A stretch of 64,000 bases of DNA from Rhodobacterales bacterium 52_120_T64. Its GTDB lineage: Bacteria > Pseudomonadota > Alphaproteobacteria > Rhodobacterales > Rhodobacteraceae. Within the stretch, counting starts at the first letter, position 1, and each line of letters starts with the position of its first letter. The notes below the pieces were generated by a model. That model was not told the origin of the DNA, did no database searches, and saw nothing but the letters and a program-made list of their open reading frames with translations. Positions 37,168 to 47,301 of the stretch are shown in pieces. The stretch is taken from positions 124,001-188,000 of the forward strand of contig MABA01000008.1 in the NCBI GenBank assembly GCA_002162875.1, in the 5' to 3' direction. Made by a program: the position numbers and the translations under genes.

Positions 37168-37410
37168 TTAGCTCATTTCCTGGGTTTGGCTGGCTTCGGC
37201 TTCTTCGTCGCGAAGGCGGTGCAAGTGGGCGATAAAATACCGCATATGGGCGTTGTCCACAGTCGCATGCGCGGCCGCTTTCCACGCGTCATAAGCTTTA
37301 GCATAGCTTGGATAGATGCCGACCGTTTCGATGTTTTCCGGGTCACGGAATTCGGTGCTTTGCGGATCGATCAGTTCTCCGCCGAAAACGAGGTGTAGGC
37401 GACTGGCCAT
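37168..37410 (-). CDS. DUF4170 domain protein
   Basis: An 80-residue cytoplasmic protein reading RLHLVFGGELIDPQSTEFRDP, then VGIYPSYAKAYDAWKAAAHATVDNAHMRYFIAHLHRL, the DUF4170 pattern. Genes of this family commonly sit beside waaA and lpxK in alphaproteobacteria, as here, seven bases upstream of waaA. Function unknown; a link to lipopolysaccharide assembly is inferred from position. Confidence 0.85.
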   Translation of the reverse strand: MASRLHLVFGGELIDPQSTEFRDPENIETVGIYPSYAKAYDAWKAAAHATVDNAHMRYFIAHLHRLRDEEAEASQTQEMS

Positions 37411-37479
37411 GAGGGTGTCCTTTGGTTAGAGGTTTGTGCGCACATTAGGCATTAGCCCGCTAACGTCAATTGATGTGCA

Positions 37480-38250
37480 CTATAGGCGGTCAATAAATTG
37501 TGGGTGCAGCAGTTTTGGCGCGGCGATCATGCCCGCCAATAGTGGTGTGGGGTTGTTGTAACGTGCGGGTAGGTTTTCGCGTGTAGTAACGGTAGCGCCT
37601 GCCTCGCGGGCGATCAGATCACCGGCGGCAACATCCCATTCCCACGTGTCGCGTAGTGTAATCATCCCATCAAAAGAACCATCTGCCGCGAGGCACATTC
37701 GATAAGCCAACGATGGGCGAAAGTTAGGTGTTAGGTCGGGCACGCCACCCGGCCAAAGCGCGGGATTCAGTGTAGGGCGCGTAACCAACACGCGAGCAGA
37801 GGCGACGTCTTGCACATTGCTGGCGTTTATCGGTTTGCCATTCAGGAACGCTCCGCCATCTCTGGTCGCGCTGTAGGTTAGACCTTTCATCGGCAGATGA
37901 ATGACGGCGGTGATAATCTCGCCTTCTTCGGCTATGGCCAACGAGTGTGCGAAGGTTTTTTCGCCGGCAATAAAGGCGCGCGTCCCGTCGATTGGGTCGA
38001 CGATAAACACACGCGGGCGAATAAGGCGTGCAGTGGTGTCTTCGGTTTCTTCGGACAACCAGCCATAGTCGGGATGCACCTGCAACAACTCGGTATGAAG
38101 CATGCGGTCAACGGCAATGTCTGCCTCGGTTACGGGGCCTTGATTGTCGCCTTTATCCCAAGTTTCAGGATTGGCCTGAAAGTATTTTCTGGCTATGTCA
38201 CCAGCTGCATGAGCGGCATCGACAAGAAGTTTCAGATCACTTGCCGGCAA
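37480..38250 (-). CDS. 3'(2'),5'-bisphosphate nucleotidase CysQ-like / inositol monophosphatase family
   Basis: A 256-residue lithium-sensitive phosphatase-family enzyme. VTEADIAVDRML, LSEETEDT and FIVDPIDGTRAFI supply the metal-binding acids, and WEWDVAAGDLIAREAGA the C-terminal Asp. This matches CysQ, which clears PAP, although general inositol phosphatases look alike. The only plausible start is the TTG at 38250, which lies inside the last 14 bases of tldE; homologues begin at this point. Confidence 0.87.
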   Translation of the reverse strand: MPASDLKLLVDAAHAAGDIARKYFQANPETWDKGDNQGPVTEADIAVDRMLHTELLQVHPDYGWLSEETEDTTARLIRPRVFIVDPIDGTRAFIAGEKTFAHSLAIAEEGEIITAVIHLPMKGLTYSATRDGGAFLNGKPINASNVQDVASARVLVTRPTLNPALWPGGVPDLTPNFRPSLAYRMCLAADGSFDGMITLRDTWEWDVAAGDLIAREAGATVTTRENLPARYNNPTPLLAGMIAAPKLLHPQFIDRL

Positions 38251-39583
38251 TGGTTAATCCCTCGATCAGCAAACTGGGAACTACACGGGACAGATGAGCG
38301 CGACCATCGTTTGCAGGGTGAATGGAACCCAGCATTTCCCGAAGGTTTCCCGCAATTGTGCATTCGTTAACGGGGCCGGTTATTACCCCGTTTTCGACCC
38401 AGAAACCGGAGGCACCACGTGAATAGTCGCCGGTGTTGGCGTTGATGGAGCTACCGATCAATGATGTTACGATCATGCCTGTGCCCATCTTGGCGATCAA
38501 GTCGTCGCGTGTGTCGGAGCCTTGAGTTAACGAAAGGTTTCCAGCCGCAGGGCTTGGCGGGGCGGATGGGCCACGCGCCGCGTTCCCGGTGCTTTGAAGC
38601 CCAAGTTTGCGAGCGGTTGCCAAGTCGAGTGTCCAGCCTTGAAGGATACCGTTTTCAACGACGGCACGCTGCGCTGTTGGCAGACCTTCAGCGTCGAACG
38701 GTTTTGAGCCCGAAACGCGTGCACGGTGCGGGTCTTCGATCAGGGATATGCCTTCGGGCAATACCATCTCGCCCATTGCGTCTTTTAGCCAGCTTGAGCC
38801 ACGCGCGATTGAACTGCCGTTGATGGCCGCCACTAGATGCCCGATTAAGCCCGACGATATCCGTTCATCGAACAGCACCGGAAAAGCCCCCGTTGGTGGT
38901 TTTTTTGGGTTGGCGCGGGCGATTGCGCGTTCGCCAGCAATGCGACCTATTTCAGTGGCTGATGGCAAGTCTGCGCTGAATATACGGCCTTCGCCATGAT
39001 AATCGCGCTCCATGCTCAGCCCTTCACCGGTAATGGCAACACAAGAAGTTGATCTCGAGGTCCGCTCGTACCCGCCGCTGAACCCGTTGGTGGCGGCGAG
39101 GTGAATAGCCGATCGGCTGTAACCCGCACCCGCACCTTGAACCTGGTTTACACCTTTGACGGCGTAAGCAGCCGCTTCGGCTTCTAACGCGTCAACTTGC
39201 AAATCAGCAGGGGTGGGGGCATCTGACGGGTCGGCCAGTTCCAGCGAATCAACGCGCCATGACGACGCTAATTGTGCAGGATCCGCTAGGCCACAGTGTG
39301 GGTCCTCAGGGGCTTCCTTCGCCATCGCGACAGCGCGTTCTGCCATGGCCTGAATGGTCTCGAGGCGCAGGTCCGATGATGAAACACTGGCTTGGCGGCG
39401 GCCAATCAAAACTCGCAACCCGAGGTCAACACCTTCCGAGCGTTCAGCGTGTTCCAATGCCCCGTTTAGCACTTCGATAGATTGGCTGTCGCCGGAAACG
39501 GCAATGGAATCAGCGGCTTCGGCACCAGCAGCGAGTGCGGCATCAAGTAAAGATTGCGTGAGGGTTTCAAGGGATGCAGTCAT
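38237..39583 (-). CDS. tldE: TldE/PmbA-family metallopeptidase component
   Basis: A 448-residue TldD/E-family protein, the TldE (PmbA) type that lacks the HExxxH zinc motif and pairs with TldD to degrade or trim peptides. VDLGLRVLIGRRQASVSSSDL near the N-terminus and LPTAQRAVVENGILQGWTLDLATARKLG plus GDYSRGASGFWVENGVIT near the C-terminus are characteristic. It is followed directly by the CysQ-like gene with overlap. TldD is not in this window. Confidence 0.9.
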   Translation of the reverse strand: MTASLETLTQSLLDAALAAGAEAADSIAVSGDSQSIEVLNGALEHAERSEGVDLGLRVLIGRRQASVSSSDLRLETIQAMAERAVAMAKEAPEDPHCGLADPAQLASSWRVDSLELADPSDAPTPADLQVDALEAEAAAYAVKGVNQVQGAGAGYSRSAIHLAATNGFSGGYERTSRSTSCVAITGEGLSMERDYHGEGRIFSADLPSATEIGRIAGERAIARANPKKPPTGAFPVLFDERISSGLIGHLVAAINGSSIARGSSWLKDAMGEMVLPEGISLIEDPHRARVSGSKPFDAEGLPTAQRAVVENGILQGWTLDLATARKLGLQSTGNAARGPSAPPSPAAGNLSLTQGSDTRDDLIAKMGTGMIVTSLIGSSINANTGDYSRGASGFWVENGVITGPVNECTIAGNLREMLGSIHPANDGRAHLSRVVPSLLIEGLTIAGK

Positions 39584-39739
39584 CGGGTTTCCCGTTCTGA
39601 ATTGGCGTTGAATATCATCTATAGCAATGTGCAGCTGGTTTCACCCCTGAACGGAATTTTTGTAAAACTTTACTAAAATGAAAATACTTTCAGAAAAACT
39701 TAAGGTGTTGTATGAAATATGTATTAACGGGGTTTATTA

Positions 39740-40666
39740 ATGGCTATTAAAACAGAAATGCTACGGTATTTCGTAGGGGTGGCAGAAGCCGGTAATCTAG
39801 CGAATGCTGCGAAAGCGCTCCAGCGTTCTCCGGCTGCGGTTTCTATGATGCTCAAACAATTCGAAGAAGAATTGGGTGCGCCACTGTTCCAGACGGACAG
39901 AAAAAATCAGCTAACCGACCTTGGCGCGTACGCGCTGGCCGAAGCCAAGCGAGAGTTGACGCACTTTGAAGAGACGATTTCATCGATCATGCATTTTGCT
40001 GAATCTGGTGAAGGTCAAGTTCGTACGGCTGTGATTCCCGCAGCAGCGGCGAATTTGATGCCACGCGCTGTGCAAACTTTGCATGAAGAAAATCCTAACA
40101 TACTTGTCGATATTGATGATCTTATTAACGAGGCGGTGATTGCCGGCGTCCGTTCAGAAACCGTAGATATCGGCCTCGTAAACGATTTGGTGATATGGGG
40201 AAGTTCCAATGTAAAACACTCGCTTATTCTAACTGACCGGATCGGCTTGCTTTGCGCCCGCGACAGCGAGCTTGGCCGCAAAGAAACCCTATATTGGTCA
40301 GACGTAGCAAAAACCCAATTGATTTCGCACTTTTTGTGTAACAAAATCCAGGAACCCGAAGTCAGGAAAGCCGTTACCAACGCGCGTTTGCGCGTAGCCA
40401 GCGCCTTGTCTATTCGCGCATTCGTCCGCGGGGGTGATTACGTCTCGCCAATGCCCGAACTTGGGGGGCTTTCGCTACCCTCGGATTTGGTTTTCCGTAT
40501 ACCCGAAGGCAATGAATATTGGCGAAATGTGTATTTAGTCTGGAATGACAATCGCAAACCGACACCGGCTACAATTCGGTTCTGTAAAATTCTGCGTCGC
40601 ACTATCGTTGAAATGGGAATGGCCCCAAAAGCGACCGAGGGTTACGTGTTCCCTTCGGGCGACTAG
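39740..40666 (+). CDS. LysR-family transcriptional regulator
   Basis: A 308-residue regulator. The N-terminal helix-turn-helix reads LRYFVGVAEAGNLANAAKALQRSPAAVSMMLKQ-type sequence, followed by a linker helix and a periplasmic-binding-protein-like effector domain from about residue 90. It is divergent from tldE and upstream of the M32 carboxypeptidase; either may be its target. The effector cannot be predicted. Confidence 0.9.
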   Translation: MAIKTEMLRYFVGVAEAGNLANAAKALQRSPAAVSMMLKQFEEELGAPLFQTDRKNQLTDLGAYALAEAKRELTHFEETISSIMHFAESGEGQVRTAVIPAAAANLMPRAVQTLHEENPNILVDIDDLINEAVIAGVRSETVDIGLVNDLVIWGSSNVKHSLILTDRIGLLCARDSELGRKETLYWSDVAKTQLISHFLCNKIQEPEVRKAVTNARLRVASALSIRAFVRGGDYVSPMPELGGLSLPSDLVFRIPEGNEYWRNVYLVWNDNRKPTPATIRFCKILRRTIVEMGMAPKATEGYVFPSGD

Positions 40667-40727
40667 AAGCCTGCCAAATCTATAGTTACAACCTTTTAAA
40701 TAAATCACCATACTTACGGAAATAAAT

Positions 40728-42212
40728 ATGACTAACTCTGCCTATGACACTCTGCTAGACCACTTGAAGACCACCTCTGCATTAGAGCAAATCGGAGGCG
40801 TCATCATGTGGGATCAAGAGGTGATGATGCCGCGTAAAGGCAATGCCCAGCGCGCAGAACAGAACGCGGCGTTGGAGACGGTCATTCATGCACGTAACAC
40901 GGATCAACGCCTGCCGGAGTGGTTTGATTCCATTGATGTAGATGCGCTGGATGCCGCGGGCAAAGTGAATGTGGCCGAAGCAAAGAAGTCTTATGTGCGG
41001 GCAACGAAAATTCCGGCTGATTTGGCAAGCGAGATCGCGCGGGTGACGTCGGCTTCGCAACAGGTTTGGGCGGACGCACGGGAAGCGAATGATTTCGCGT
41101 CTTTTGCGCCAACACTTGAAAAGGTTCTCGATTTGCGCCGGCAGGAGGCCGCATGTCTGGCCGATGGCGGCGACCTTTATGACGCGTTGTTGAACGATTA
41201 TGAACCGGGTGCGAAATCTGGTCCGTTGGCGGAGTTACTGGGCCGATTGCGCCCCGGTCTGATTGAACTGCGCGGCGCGATAGCGGATAAGGGCATGGAT
41301 GTGCCATCCGTTCAGGGCGAATTCGGCGGCGATGTGCAAATGGCGGTGACCAACCGGTTGGCGACGGCGTTTGGCTATGATTGGGACGCTGGCCGGATTG
41401 ATCTGGCAGTGCACCCCTTCAGTTCCGGCAACAACAATGATTCACGGATTACGACGCGGGTTGACCCGAAAAACGTGTTCAATTGTTACTATTCGACGAT
41501 CCACGAGGTTGGGCATTCAAAATACGAGCAAGGCATGCCTGCGGAATTGGCTATGCAGCCGGCAGGCAAATATGCCTCAATGGGCGTGCATGAAAGCCAG
41601 TCGCGGATGCTCGAGAACCAGATCGGCCGAAGCCGTGCGTTCTGTGAATGGATGTTCGGTGTGATGCGCGACGAGATGGGGAATTTCGGCCTAAAGGATG
41701 GCGAGGCGCTCTATCGGGCGGCCAACCGTGTGGAAACCGGTTTCATCCGGACGGAAGCAGACGAATTGCATTATAACCTCCACGTGTTGATGCGGTTTGA
41801 ACTTGAACGCGCGTTGATCCGTGATGAATTGCAAGTCGCCGATCTTGAGGCCGCATGGAACGACACTTTCAAACGCGATTTCGGAGTGGAAGTACCGGAT
41901 GCCGCGCACGGCGTGTTGCAGGATGTGCATTGGTCCGTCGGTCTGTTCGGGTATTTCCCGACATACTCGCTTGGCAACATCTATGCGGGGGAACTATTTG
42001 CGCAGATGCAGGATGTGATGCCAAACTTGGACGATGATTTTGCCAAGGGCGACACGTCAAATGCGCTGGCGTGGCTGGGTGAGAACATCCACCAAAAGGC
42101 GCATCTTTCGGCCCCTGAACAGATTATCGCGGATGCCGTTGGCCATACGCCCACCGAGAAACCGCTGCTCGCGTATCTGGAGCGAAAGTTCACCGACCTT
42201 TACGATTTGTAA
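40728..42212 (+). CDS. M32-family metallocarboxypeptidase
   Basis: A 494-residue zinc carboxypeptidase of the Taq type. The active site is IHEVGHSKYEQG, an HExxH motif followed by the downstream Glu in GVHESQSRMLENQIGRS; DPKNVFNCYYSTIHE and YNLHVLMRFELERALI are also family blocks. Cytoplasmic, no signal peptide. It is followed nine bases later by a small membrane-protein gene, so it heads a three-gene run. Confidence 0.93.
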   Translation: MTNSAYDTLLDHLKTTSALEQIGGVIMWDQEVMMPRKGNAQRAEQNAALETVIHARNTDQRLPEWFDSIDVDALDAAGKVNVAEAKKSYVRATKIPADLASEIARVTSASQQVWADAREANDFASFAPTLEKVLDLRRQEAACLADGGDLYDALLNDYEPGAKSGPLAELLGRLRPGLIELRGAIADKGMDVPSVQGEFGGDVQMAVTNRLATAFGYDWDAGRIDLAVHPFSSGNNNDSRITTRVDPKNVFNCYYSTIHEVGHSKYEQGMPAELAMQPAGKYASMGVHESQSRMLENQIGRSRAFCEWMFGVMRDEMGNFGLKDGEALYRAANRVETGFIRTEADELHYNLHVLMRFELERALIRDELQVADLEAAWNDTFKRDFGVEVPDAAHGVLQDVHWSVGLFGYFPTYSLGNIYAGELFAQMQDVMPNLDDDFAKGDTSNALAWLGENIHQKAHLSAPEQIIADAVGHTPTEKPLLAYLERKFTDLYDL

Positions 42213-42221
42213 GGAGACAAC

Positions 42222-42728
42222 ATGAAGCCGATCAAAGCGATGGCCAATGCAATGGGCATGAACGAGGCAACTTGGTTGCGCCATGCCAATCCGTGGAGCG
42301 TCTGGTCACGGTCCATCATTCTACCGCTGCTGGCGTTGGCTATATGGGCCCGTGTTTGGCTAGGCTGGTGGTCGCTTGCATTGGTTTTACTTCTGGCGAT
42401 TTGGACACGGTATAATCCTCGGGCTTTTCCTGCACCAACATCGACGCGCTCTTGGGCATCACGGGCTGTGATGGGCGAACGGGTATGGCTGGCGCGTAAA
42501 GTTACGCCCATCCCCGAACACCATGCAAAGGCGGCGTTTGTTCTTAGTTCATTGGCCGGTGTCGGGATGCCATTTGTGGGGTATGGGCTGTGGGCATTGG
42601 ACTTCTGGCCGACCTTCGTCGGGGTCGCCTTCATTATGATCTTCAAAATGTGGTTTCTGGATCGCATGGTCTGGTTGTTTGACGATATGGCGCGGGATGT
42701 TCCGGAATACGCGGGGTGGCTGCGATGA
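42222..42728 (+). CDS. DUF6653-like small membrane protein
   Basis: A 168-residue protein with about four hydrophobic segments (around residues 33-60 and 105-140). The N-terminal WLRHANPWSVWSR and central WASRAVMGERVWLARK resemble the family I know as DUF6653; the name is from memory. Nine bases after the carboxypeptidase gene, preceded by AAGGAG; overlaps the VOC gene by four bases. Function unknown. Confidence 0.7.
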   Translation: MKPIKAMANAMGMNEATWLRHANPWSVWSRSIILPLLALAIWARVWLGWWSLALVLLLAIWTRYNPRAFPAPTSTRSWASRAVMGERVWLARKVTPIPEHHAKAAFVLSSLAGVGMPFVGYGLWALDFWPTFVGVAFIMIFKMWFLDRMVWLFDDMARDVPEYAGWLR

Positions 42729-43129
42729 AGGGCCATTTTGCAGCGTTTTCTTTGGTAGTGCCGGATTACGACGAAGCCTTGGAGTATTATGTTGGCGTGC
42801 TTGGGTTTCGCTTGGTTGAAGATATCGACATGGGTGACAAACGGTGGGTAACGGTTGCCCTTTGGGGGGCAAAAGAAACTAAGCTTTTGTTGGCCAAGGC
42901 CAGCACCGACGCGCAGCTTAACGCTATAGGAAACCAGACTGGTGGCCGAGTAGGTTTCTTTTTGCATGTGGACGATTTTGATCAGGCATATAGTGACCTC
43001 TTGGCTAGAGGTGTGAATTTTCAGGAGCCTCCACGCACCGAGCCGTACGGTAAAGTTGCCGTGTTCAAGGACGCGTTCGGAAATGGATGGGACTTGTTGC
43101 AGCTTGCGAAACCCCTCATTCCTGAGTAA
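42725..43129 (+). CDS. VOC (glyoxalase/bleomycin resistance) superfamily protein
   Basis: A 134-residue protein with the paired beta-alpha-beta-beta-beta modules of the VOC fold: FAAFSLVVPDYDEALEYYVGVLGF, then GRVGFFLHVDDFDQAYSDLLARGVNF and VAVFKDAFGNGWDLLQ. The ATG at 42725 overlaps the upstream stop (ATGA), which decides the start. The usual first metal His is not obvious, so a non-glyoxalase activity is likely. Substrate unknown. Confidence 0.82.
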   Translation: MKGHFAAFSLVVPDYDEALEYYVGVLGFRLVEDIDMGDKRWVTVALWGAKETKLLLAKASTDAQLNAIGNQTGGRVGFFLHVDDFDQAYSDLLARGVNFQEPPRTEPYGKVAVFKDAFGNGWDLLQLAKPLIPE

Positions 43130-43282
43130 ACAGCGTTCATGACTCGAATTTTTGACATGGATGATCATACTCGCCTGCCTTGGCGGTTCCACGCCGAGGC
43201 GTTGAGGTTGGCTGCTGACGCCTAAACTGCGCGCGCCCTGTCACTCGAAAACCACAATCAACACTTACGCGGGAGAAAACCT

Positions 43283-44686
43283 ATGACCGCCAAAACTCTA
43301 TACGACAAAATCTGGGATGCCCATCTGATCAGCGAAGACGAAGACGGCACCTCCCTTCTATATATCGACCGCCATCTGGTCCACGAGGTAACCAGCCCGC
43401 AGGCGTTTGAAGGCCTTCGTGCGTCGGGCCGGAAAGTTCATGCGCCGGACAAGACGATCGCGGTACCGGATCACAACGTACCTACGACGCTTGATCGTGT
43501 GGATGGTGTGGTGAAGAACGAAGAATCCCGCATTCAGTTGGAAGCGCTCGATAAGAATGCCCGCGATTTCGGTGTGCATTATTATCCGGTGGATGATGTC
43601 CGCCAGGGGGTTGTGCACATCATCGGGCCAGAGCAGGGCTGGACTTTGCCCGGCATGACCATCGTTTGTGGTGACAGCCACACAGCCACACACGGCGCGT
43701 TTGGTTCGCTAGCGCATGGTATTGGTACGTCCGAAGTTGAACATGTTTTGGCCACGCAAACGCTGATCCAGACCAAGTCGAAGAACATGAAGGTCGAAAT
43801 TACCGGCAAGCTTTCCGCTGGAGTAACGGCGAAAGACATCACCATGACCGTAATTGGTCTTACCGGAACGGCTGGTGGTACTGGCTATGTGATCGAATAT
43901 TGTGGCGAGGCAATTCGTGATCTTTCGATGGAAGGTCGTATGACTGTCTGCAATATGGCGATCGAGGGTGGCGCACGCGCTGGCCTGATCGCACCGGACG
44001 AAACGACCTTTGAGTACGTTAAAGGCCGTCCACATGCACCGAAGGGCGGTTTGTGGGAATTGGCGATGGAAGCGTGGAAAAACCTGTACACAGACGAAGA
44101 CGCGCATTTCGACAAAGTTTTGACCATCAAAGGCGAAGACATTGCACCAGCCGTGACATGGGGCACCTCGCCCGAGGATGTTCTGCCGATCACCGGTATT
44201 GTACCGAGCCCTGAAGATTTCGAGGGCGGCAAGGTCGATGCGGTTAAGCGTTCATTGGAATACATGGGCCTGACGTCTGGGATGAAGTTGACTGATATTC
44301 AGATTGATACGGTATTTGTTGGTTCTTGTACCAACGGCCGGATTGAAGATTTCCGTGCAGTGGCTGACATCGTCAAAGGCAAGAAAATCAAAGAAGGTAT
44401 GCGTGCGATTGTCGTTCCGGGCTCTGGTCTGGTCCGCGCACAGGCCGAGGAAGAGGGCGTTGCCCAAATTCTGATCGACGCGGGTTTTGAATGGCGGCTT
44501 GCGGGCTGTTCCATGTGTCTGGCGATGAACCCCGACAAGCTGGAAGCGGGTGAACGTTGCGCAGCGACTACCAACCGCAATTTTGAGGGTCGCCAAGGCC
44601 GTGGAGGGCGTACGCATCTTGTATCGCCAGCAATGGCTGCCGCTGCGGCACTGACTGGTCATCTGACCGACGTTCGTGATTTGTAA
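43283..44686 (+). CDS. leuC: 3-Isopropylmalate dehydratase large subunit
   Basis: Isomerises 2- to 3-isopropylmalate in leucine synthesis, with leuD. The 467-residue aconitase-family protein has the three cluster cysteines in FVGSCTNGR and [12 protein letters not shown], and [26 protein letters not shown] near the N-terminus. GGGAG precedes the ATG. leuD follows by 12 bases. Confidence 0.97.
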   Translation: MTAKTLYDKIWDAHLISEDEDGTSLLYIDRHLVHEVTSPQAFEGLRASGRKVHAPDKTIAVPDHNVPTTLDRVDGVVKNEESRIQLEALDKNARDFGVHYYPVDDVRQGVVHIIGPEQGWTLPGMTIVCGDSHTATHGAFGSLAHGIGTSEVEHVLATQTLIQTKSKNMKVEITGKLSAGVTAKDITMTVIGLTGTAGGTGYVIEYCGEAIRDLSMEGRMTVCNMAIEGGARAGLIAPDETTFEYVKGRPHAPKGGLWELAMEAWKNLYTDEDAHFDKVLTIKGEDIAPAVTWGTSPEDVLPITGIVPSPEDFEGGKVDAVKRSLEYMGLTSGMKLTDIQIDTVFVGSCTNGRIEDFRAVADIVKGKKIKEGMRAIVVPGSGLVRAQAEEEGVAQILIDAGFEWRLAGCSMCLAMNPDKLEAGERCAATTNRNFEGRQGRGGRTHLVSPAMAAAAALTGHLTDVRDL

Positions 44687-44698
44687 GGAATTCGGAAA

Positions 44699-45304
44699 AT
44701 GGAAAAATTCACAAAAGTAACCGGTGTTGCAGCGCCTATGCCGCTAATCAATATCGATACAGACATGATCATCCCGAAGTTGTTTCTGAAAACCATCAAA
44801 CGGTCCGGCTTGGGTAAAAATCTGTTCGACGAGATGCGTTTCAATGAAGACGGAAGTGAAATTTCCGACTTCGTTTTGAACCAGCCAGCCTACCGAAATG
44901 CTGAAATTATTGTGGCAGGGGATAACTTTGGCTGCGGTTCTTCGCGTGAACATGCACCTTGGGCCTTGCTCGATTTCGGAATTCGTGTAGTAATATCCAC
45001 AAGCTTTGCCGATATCTTTTTTAATAATTGTTTCAAAAATGGGATCTTACCCATTATTCTACCACAAGAAGATGTCGACAAGTTGATGGATGACGCAGGC
45101 CGTGGGGCTAATGCAGTGGTAACAATTGATTTAGAGAATCAGATTATTACTGGACCTGACGGTGGTAAGATTGAATTTACAGTGGATGCGTTCAAGAAGC
45201 ATTGTTTGCAAAATGGGCTGGACGATATTGGCCTGACGATGCAAAAATCAGATGCAATCGACGCGTTCGAGAAGCAGTACGGGGCGGAAACGCCCTGGGT
45301 TTGA
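44699..45304 (+). CDS. leuD: 3-Isopropylmalate dehydratase small subunit
   Basis: Swivelling domain partner of LeuC, 201 residues. [23 protein letters not shown] opens it, and [21 protein letters not shown] is the substrate-loop signature. AAGGA precedes the ATG. A short gap then leads to a membrane protein, so it is probably co-transcribed with what follows. Confidence 0.97.
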   Translation: MEKFTKVTGVAAPMPLINIDTDMIIPKLFLKTIKRSGLGKNLFDEMRFNEDGSEISDFVLNQPAYRNAEIIVAGDNFGCGSSREHAPWALLDFGIRVVISTSFADIFFNNCFKNGILPIILPQEDVDKLMDDAGRGANAVVTIDLENQIITGPDGGKIEFTVDAFKKHCLQNGLDDIGLTMQKSDAIDAFEKQYGAETPWV

Positions 45305-45355
45305 AGCCAGAGGTCTCGCGATAGCGAGGCCACAACAGGAACGGGGCGGGCGTAT

Positions 45356-46150
45356 ATGCGCCTTTTTGGGGCAATATTCAGAGCACTTTGGGTCGTAGTT
45401 GTTGCTACGATCCCGTCGCTGCTACTCCCCTCTGCATCGCAGGGGGCGGTGGAGTTTGCGCTGATCATTGGCGCCATCATCGGAATGTTTACATTCTTCG
45501 AATATGGCTCAACAACACCTGGTTTCGTAGATTTTAGGTATGCGCCGCCCTACAACCGCTTCAGGGCATTTACAATCGCTATGCAAGTTGTGACCATTAC
45601 ACTTGTCTGTCGCGCGGTCGAGCTTGGGTTAAGTGACTCCGTGCTGGTTAATTGGGCGCAACAAGCGGCGCAAATGCTTGATTTCAAGTACAGTCCGGTC
45701 TCAATGGCCATCGATAGTATACTTTCGGATTCCCGTTTCTCTGATACAACGGCGATTTTGTTGGTTTACAGTATTACCACCAGTTTTGTTATTGGCGTCG
45801 GTATGACATTCGCGTTTGCTCTGATTTTATGGGTGTTCGCATGGCCGCGTGATCGCGAAAGCTTTAATCTGTGGGCGAATTTGCCAACATTCCAACCCTC
45901 AAACGAGGGGTCAATCCCCAAACGCTTACGTCGTGATGCGTATTTCAATATCGTACTCGGCGTCGCGTTAATATATGCTTTACCATTTATACCTACATAT
46001 GGATTTGATTGGCTTACGGTCGATATATTCGAAAATGGTCAGGTAATGGTATGGGCGGCAACATTATGGGTGTTCATTGCAACCAGCCTAATTGCACGCG
46101 CTTCGGCAATGTTAAAAATCGCGCGGATATTGTCGCGCGCTCAAGGGTAA
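45356..46150 (+). CDS. Hypothetical membrane protein after leuD
   Basis: A 264-residue protein with about five hydrophobic segments (around residues 8-50, 75-95, 135-165, 200-215 and 225-245) and a central loop rich in charged residues. No motif is recognised. It lies 51 bases after leuD. Its last 85 or so bases overlap, in another frame, the upstream part of the next gene. Roseobacter leucine loci often carry such a gene here, from memory. Confidence 0.75.
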   Translation: MRLFGAIFRALWVVVVATIPSLLLPSASQGAVEFALIIGAIIGMFTFFEYGSTTPGFVDFRYAPPYNRFRAFTIAMQVVTITLVCRAVELGLSDSVLVNWAQQAAQMLDFKYSPVSMAIDSILSDSRFSDTTAILLVYSITTSFVIGVGMTFAFALILWVFAWPRDRESFNLWANLPTFQPSNEGSIPKRLRRDAYFNIVLGVALIYALPFIPTYGFDWLTVDIFENGQVMVWAATLWVFIATSLIARASAMLKIARILSRAQG

Positions 46151-47301
46151 TTACAGGCCGGATTTTCACGGTTTTGCTTTTCCTGCTCATTTCCACATCT
46201 TTTAGTATTGCTGAAACGGTTCGTGTTGCGACGTTTAACGTCTCGTTAGGGCGTCGAGGGCCGGGGGTGCTTTTGAAAGCCATTCTGTCTCAAGAAGATG
46301 CACAGGTGTTGGCGGTTCTCGCGATTATACAACGTGCCCGGCCAGATATTCTGTTGCTTAACGAATTTGATGCGGACTTCACCAATCTGGCTTTGGAAGC
46401 TTTTCGCAAAGACTTGGAGGTAGGGGAAAATGCGATAAGCTATCCGTATTTCTATGCCCCGATGGGAAATGAGGGTATGCCCTCGTGGTTGGACCTCGAC
46501 GGCGATGGTTCCCCAAATGAGTGGGCGGACGCTTTCGGATTCGGGCGTTTCCCGGGTAGCGAGGGGATGGCGCTTCTGTCCCGGTTCCCGATTGATGCAG
46601 AGGCTGCACGTAGTTTCTCACAATTGAAATGGATTGATATACCGAACGCAGTTTTGCCGCTGAATGCCAATGGTGAGTCCTATTTGCCGGATAAAGTGGA
46701 GGCCACTTTTCGACTATCATCAAAATCGCACTGGGATGTGCCAGTGGTTTTGCCGAGTGGACAGCGTGTAAATATTTTGGCCGCGCATCCTACGCCGCCT
46801 GTTTTTGACGGACCTGAAAATCTGAACGGTTTACGCAACGATGCGGAAATCGGGTTTTGGGTGTCATATCTGAATGGAATCGCGTTCGTGGATGACGCTG
46901 GGACTCAGACGTCATTCAGGGCGACCGATTTTGTGCTCTTGGGGGACCTGAATAATGACCCAAACGATGGCGAGGGCCGCAATGGGGGTATTCAGGATTT
47001 GTTAAGCCATTCGCTGGTGAATGACCCACTGCAAGGCTCGACTGGGGCGGAAGCGGCCTCACTACGGTACGGCGGCGCGAACGAGGGGCATGCTGGAAAT
47101 CCGGCGCAGGACACTGTGGAATGGGCCGCGGATATTGGCAACATGCGGGTGGATTATGCTTTACCGTCCGCCAGTTTGACGGTGACAGCCGGCGGCGTTT
47201 TTTGGCCTGCGCCAAATGAGGTCGATGGCCATATGATCGCGGAAGGGCGAGCAGGCGCGTCGAACCACCGGATGGTTTGGGTGGATCTGCAAGTTAACTA
47301 A
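46066..47301 (+). CDS. Secreted endonuclease/exonuclease/phosphatase-family hydrolase
   Basis: The mature part begins ETVRVATFNVSLGRRGPGVLL after a hydrophobic export signal (FTVLLFLLISTSFSIA). The EEP metal and catalytic residues show in LLLNEFDADF, AAHPTPPVFDG, VLLGDLNNDPND and ASNHRMVWVDL. The start is uncertain. ATG at 46066 overlaps the membrane protein gene by 85 bases; a TTG at 46174 would begin right at the signal peptide but has no clear ribosome site. It probably cleaves a phosphodiester outside the cytoplasm. Confidence 0.85.
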   Translation: MGVHCNQPNCTRFGNVKNRADIVARSRVITGRIFTVLLFLLISTSFSIAETVRVATFNVSLGRRGPGVLLKAILSQEDAQVLAVLAIIQRARPDILLLNEFDADFTNLALEAFRKDLEVGENAISYPYFYAPMGNEGMPSWLDLDGDGSPNEWADAFGFGRFPGSEGMALLSRFPIDAEAARSFSQLKWIDIPNAVLPLNANGESYLPDKVEATFRLSSKSHWDVPVVLPSGQRVNILAAHPTPPVFDGPENLNGLRNDAEIGFWVSYLNGIAFVDDAGTQTSFRATDFVLLGDLNNDPNDGEGRNGGIQDLLSHSLVNDPLQGSTGAEAASLRYGGANEGHAGNPAQDTVEWAADIGNMRVDYALPSASLTVTAGGVFWPAPNEVDGHMIAEGRAGASNHRMVWVDLQVN

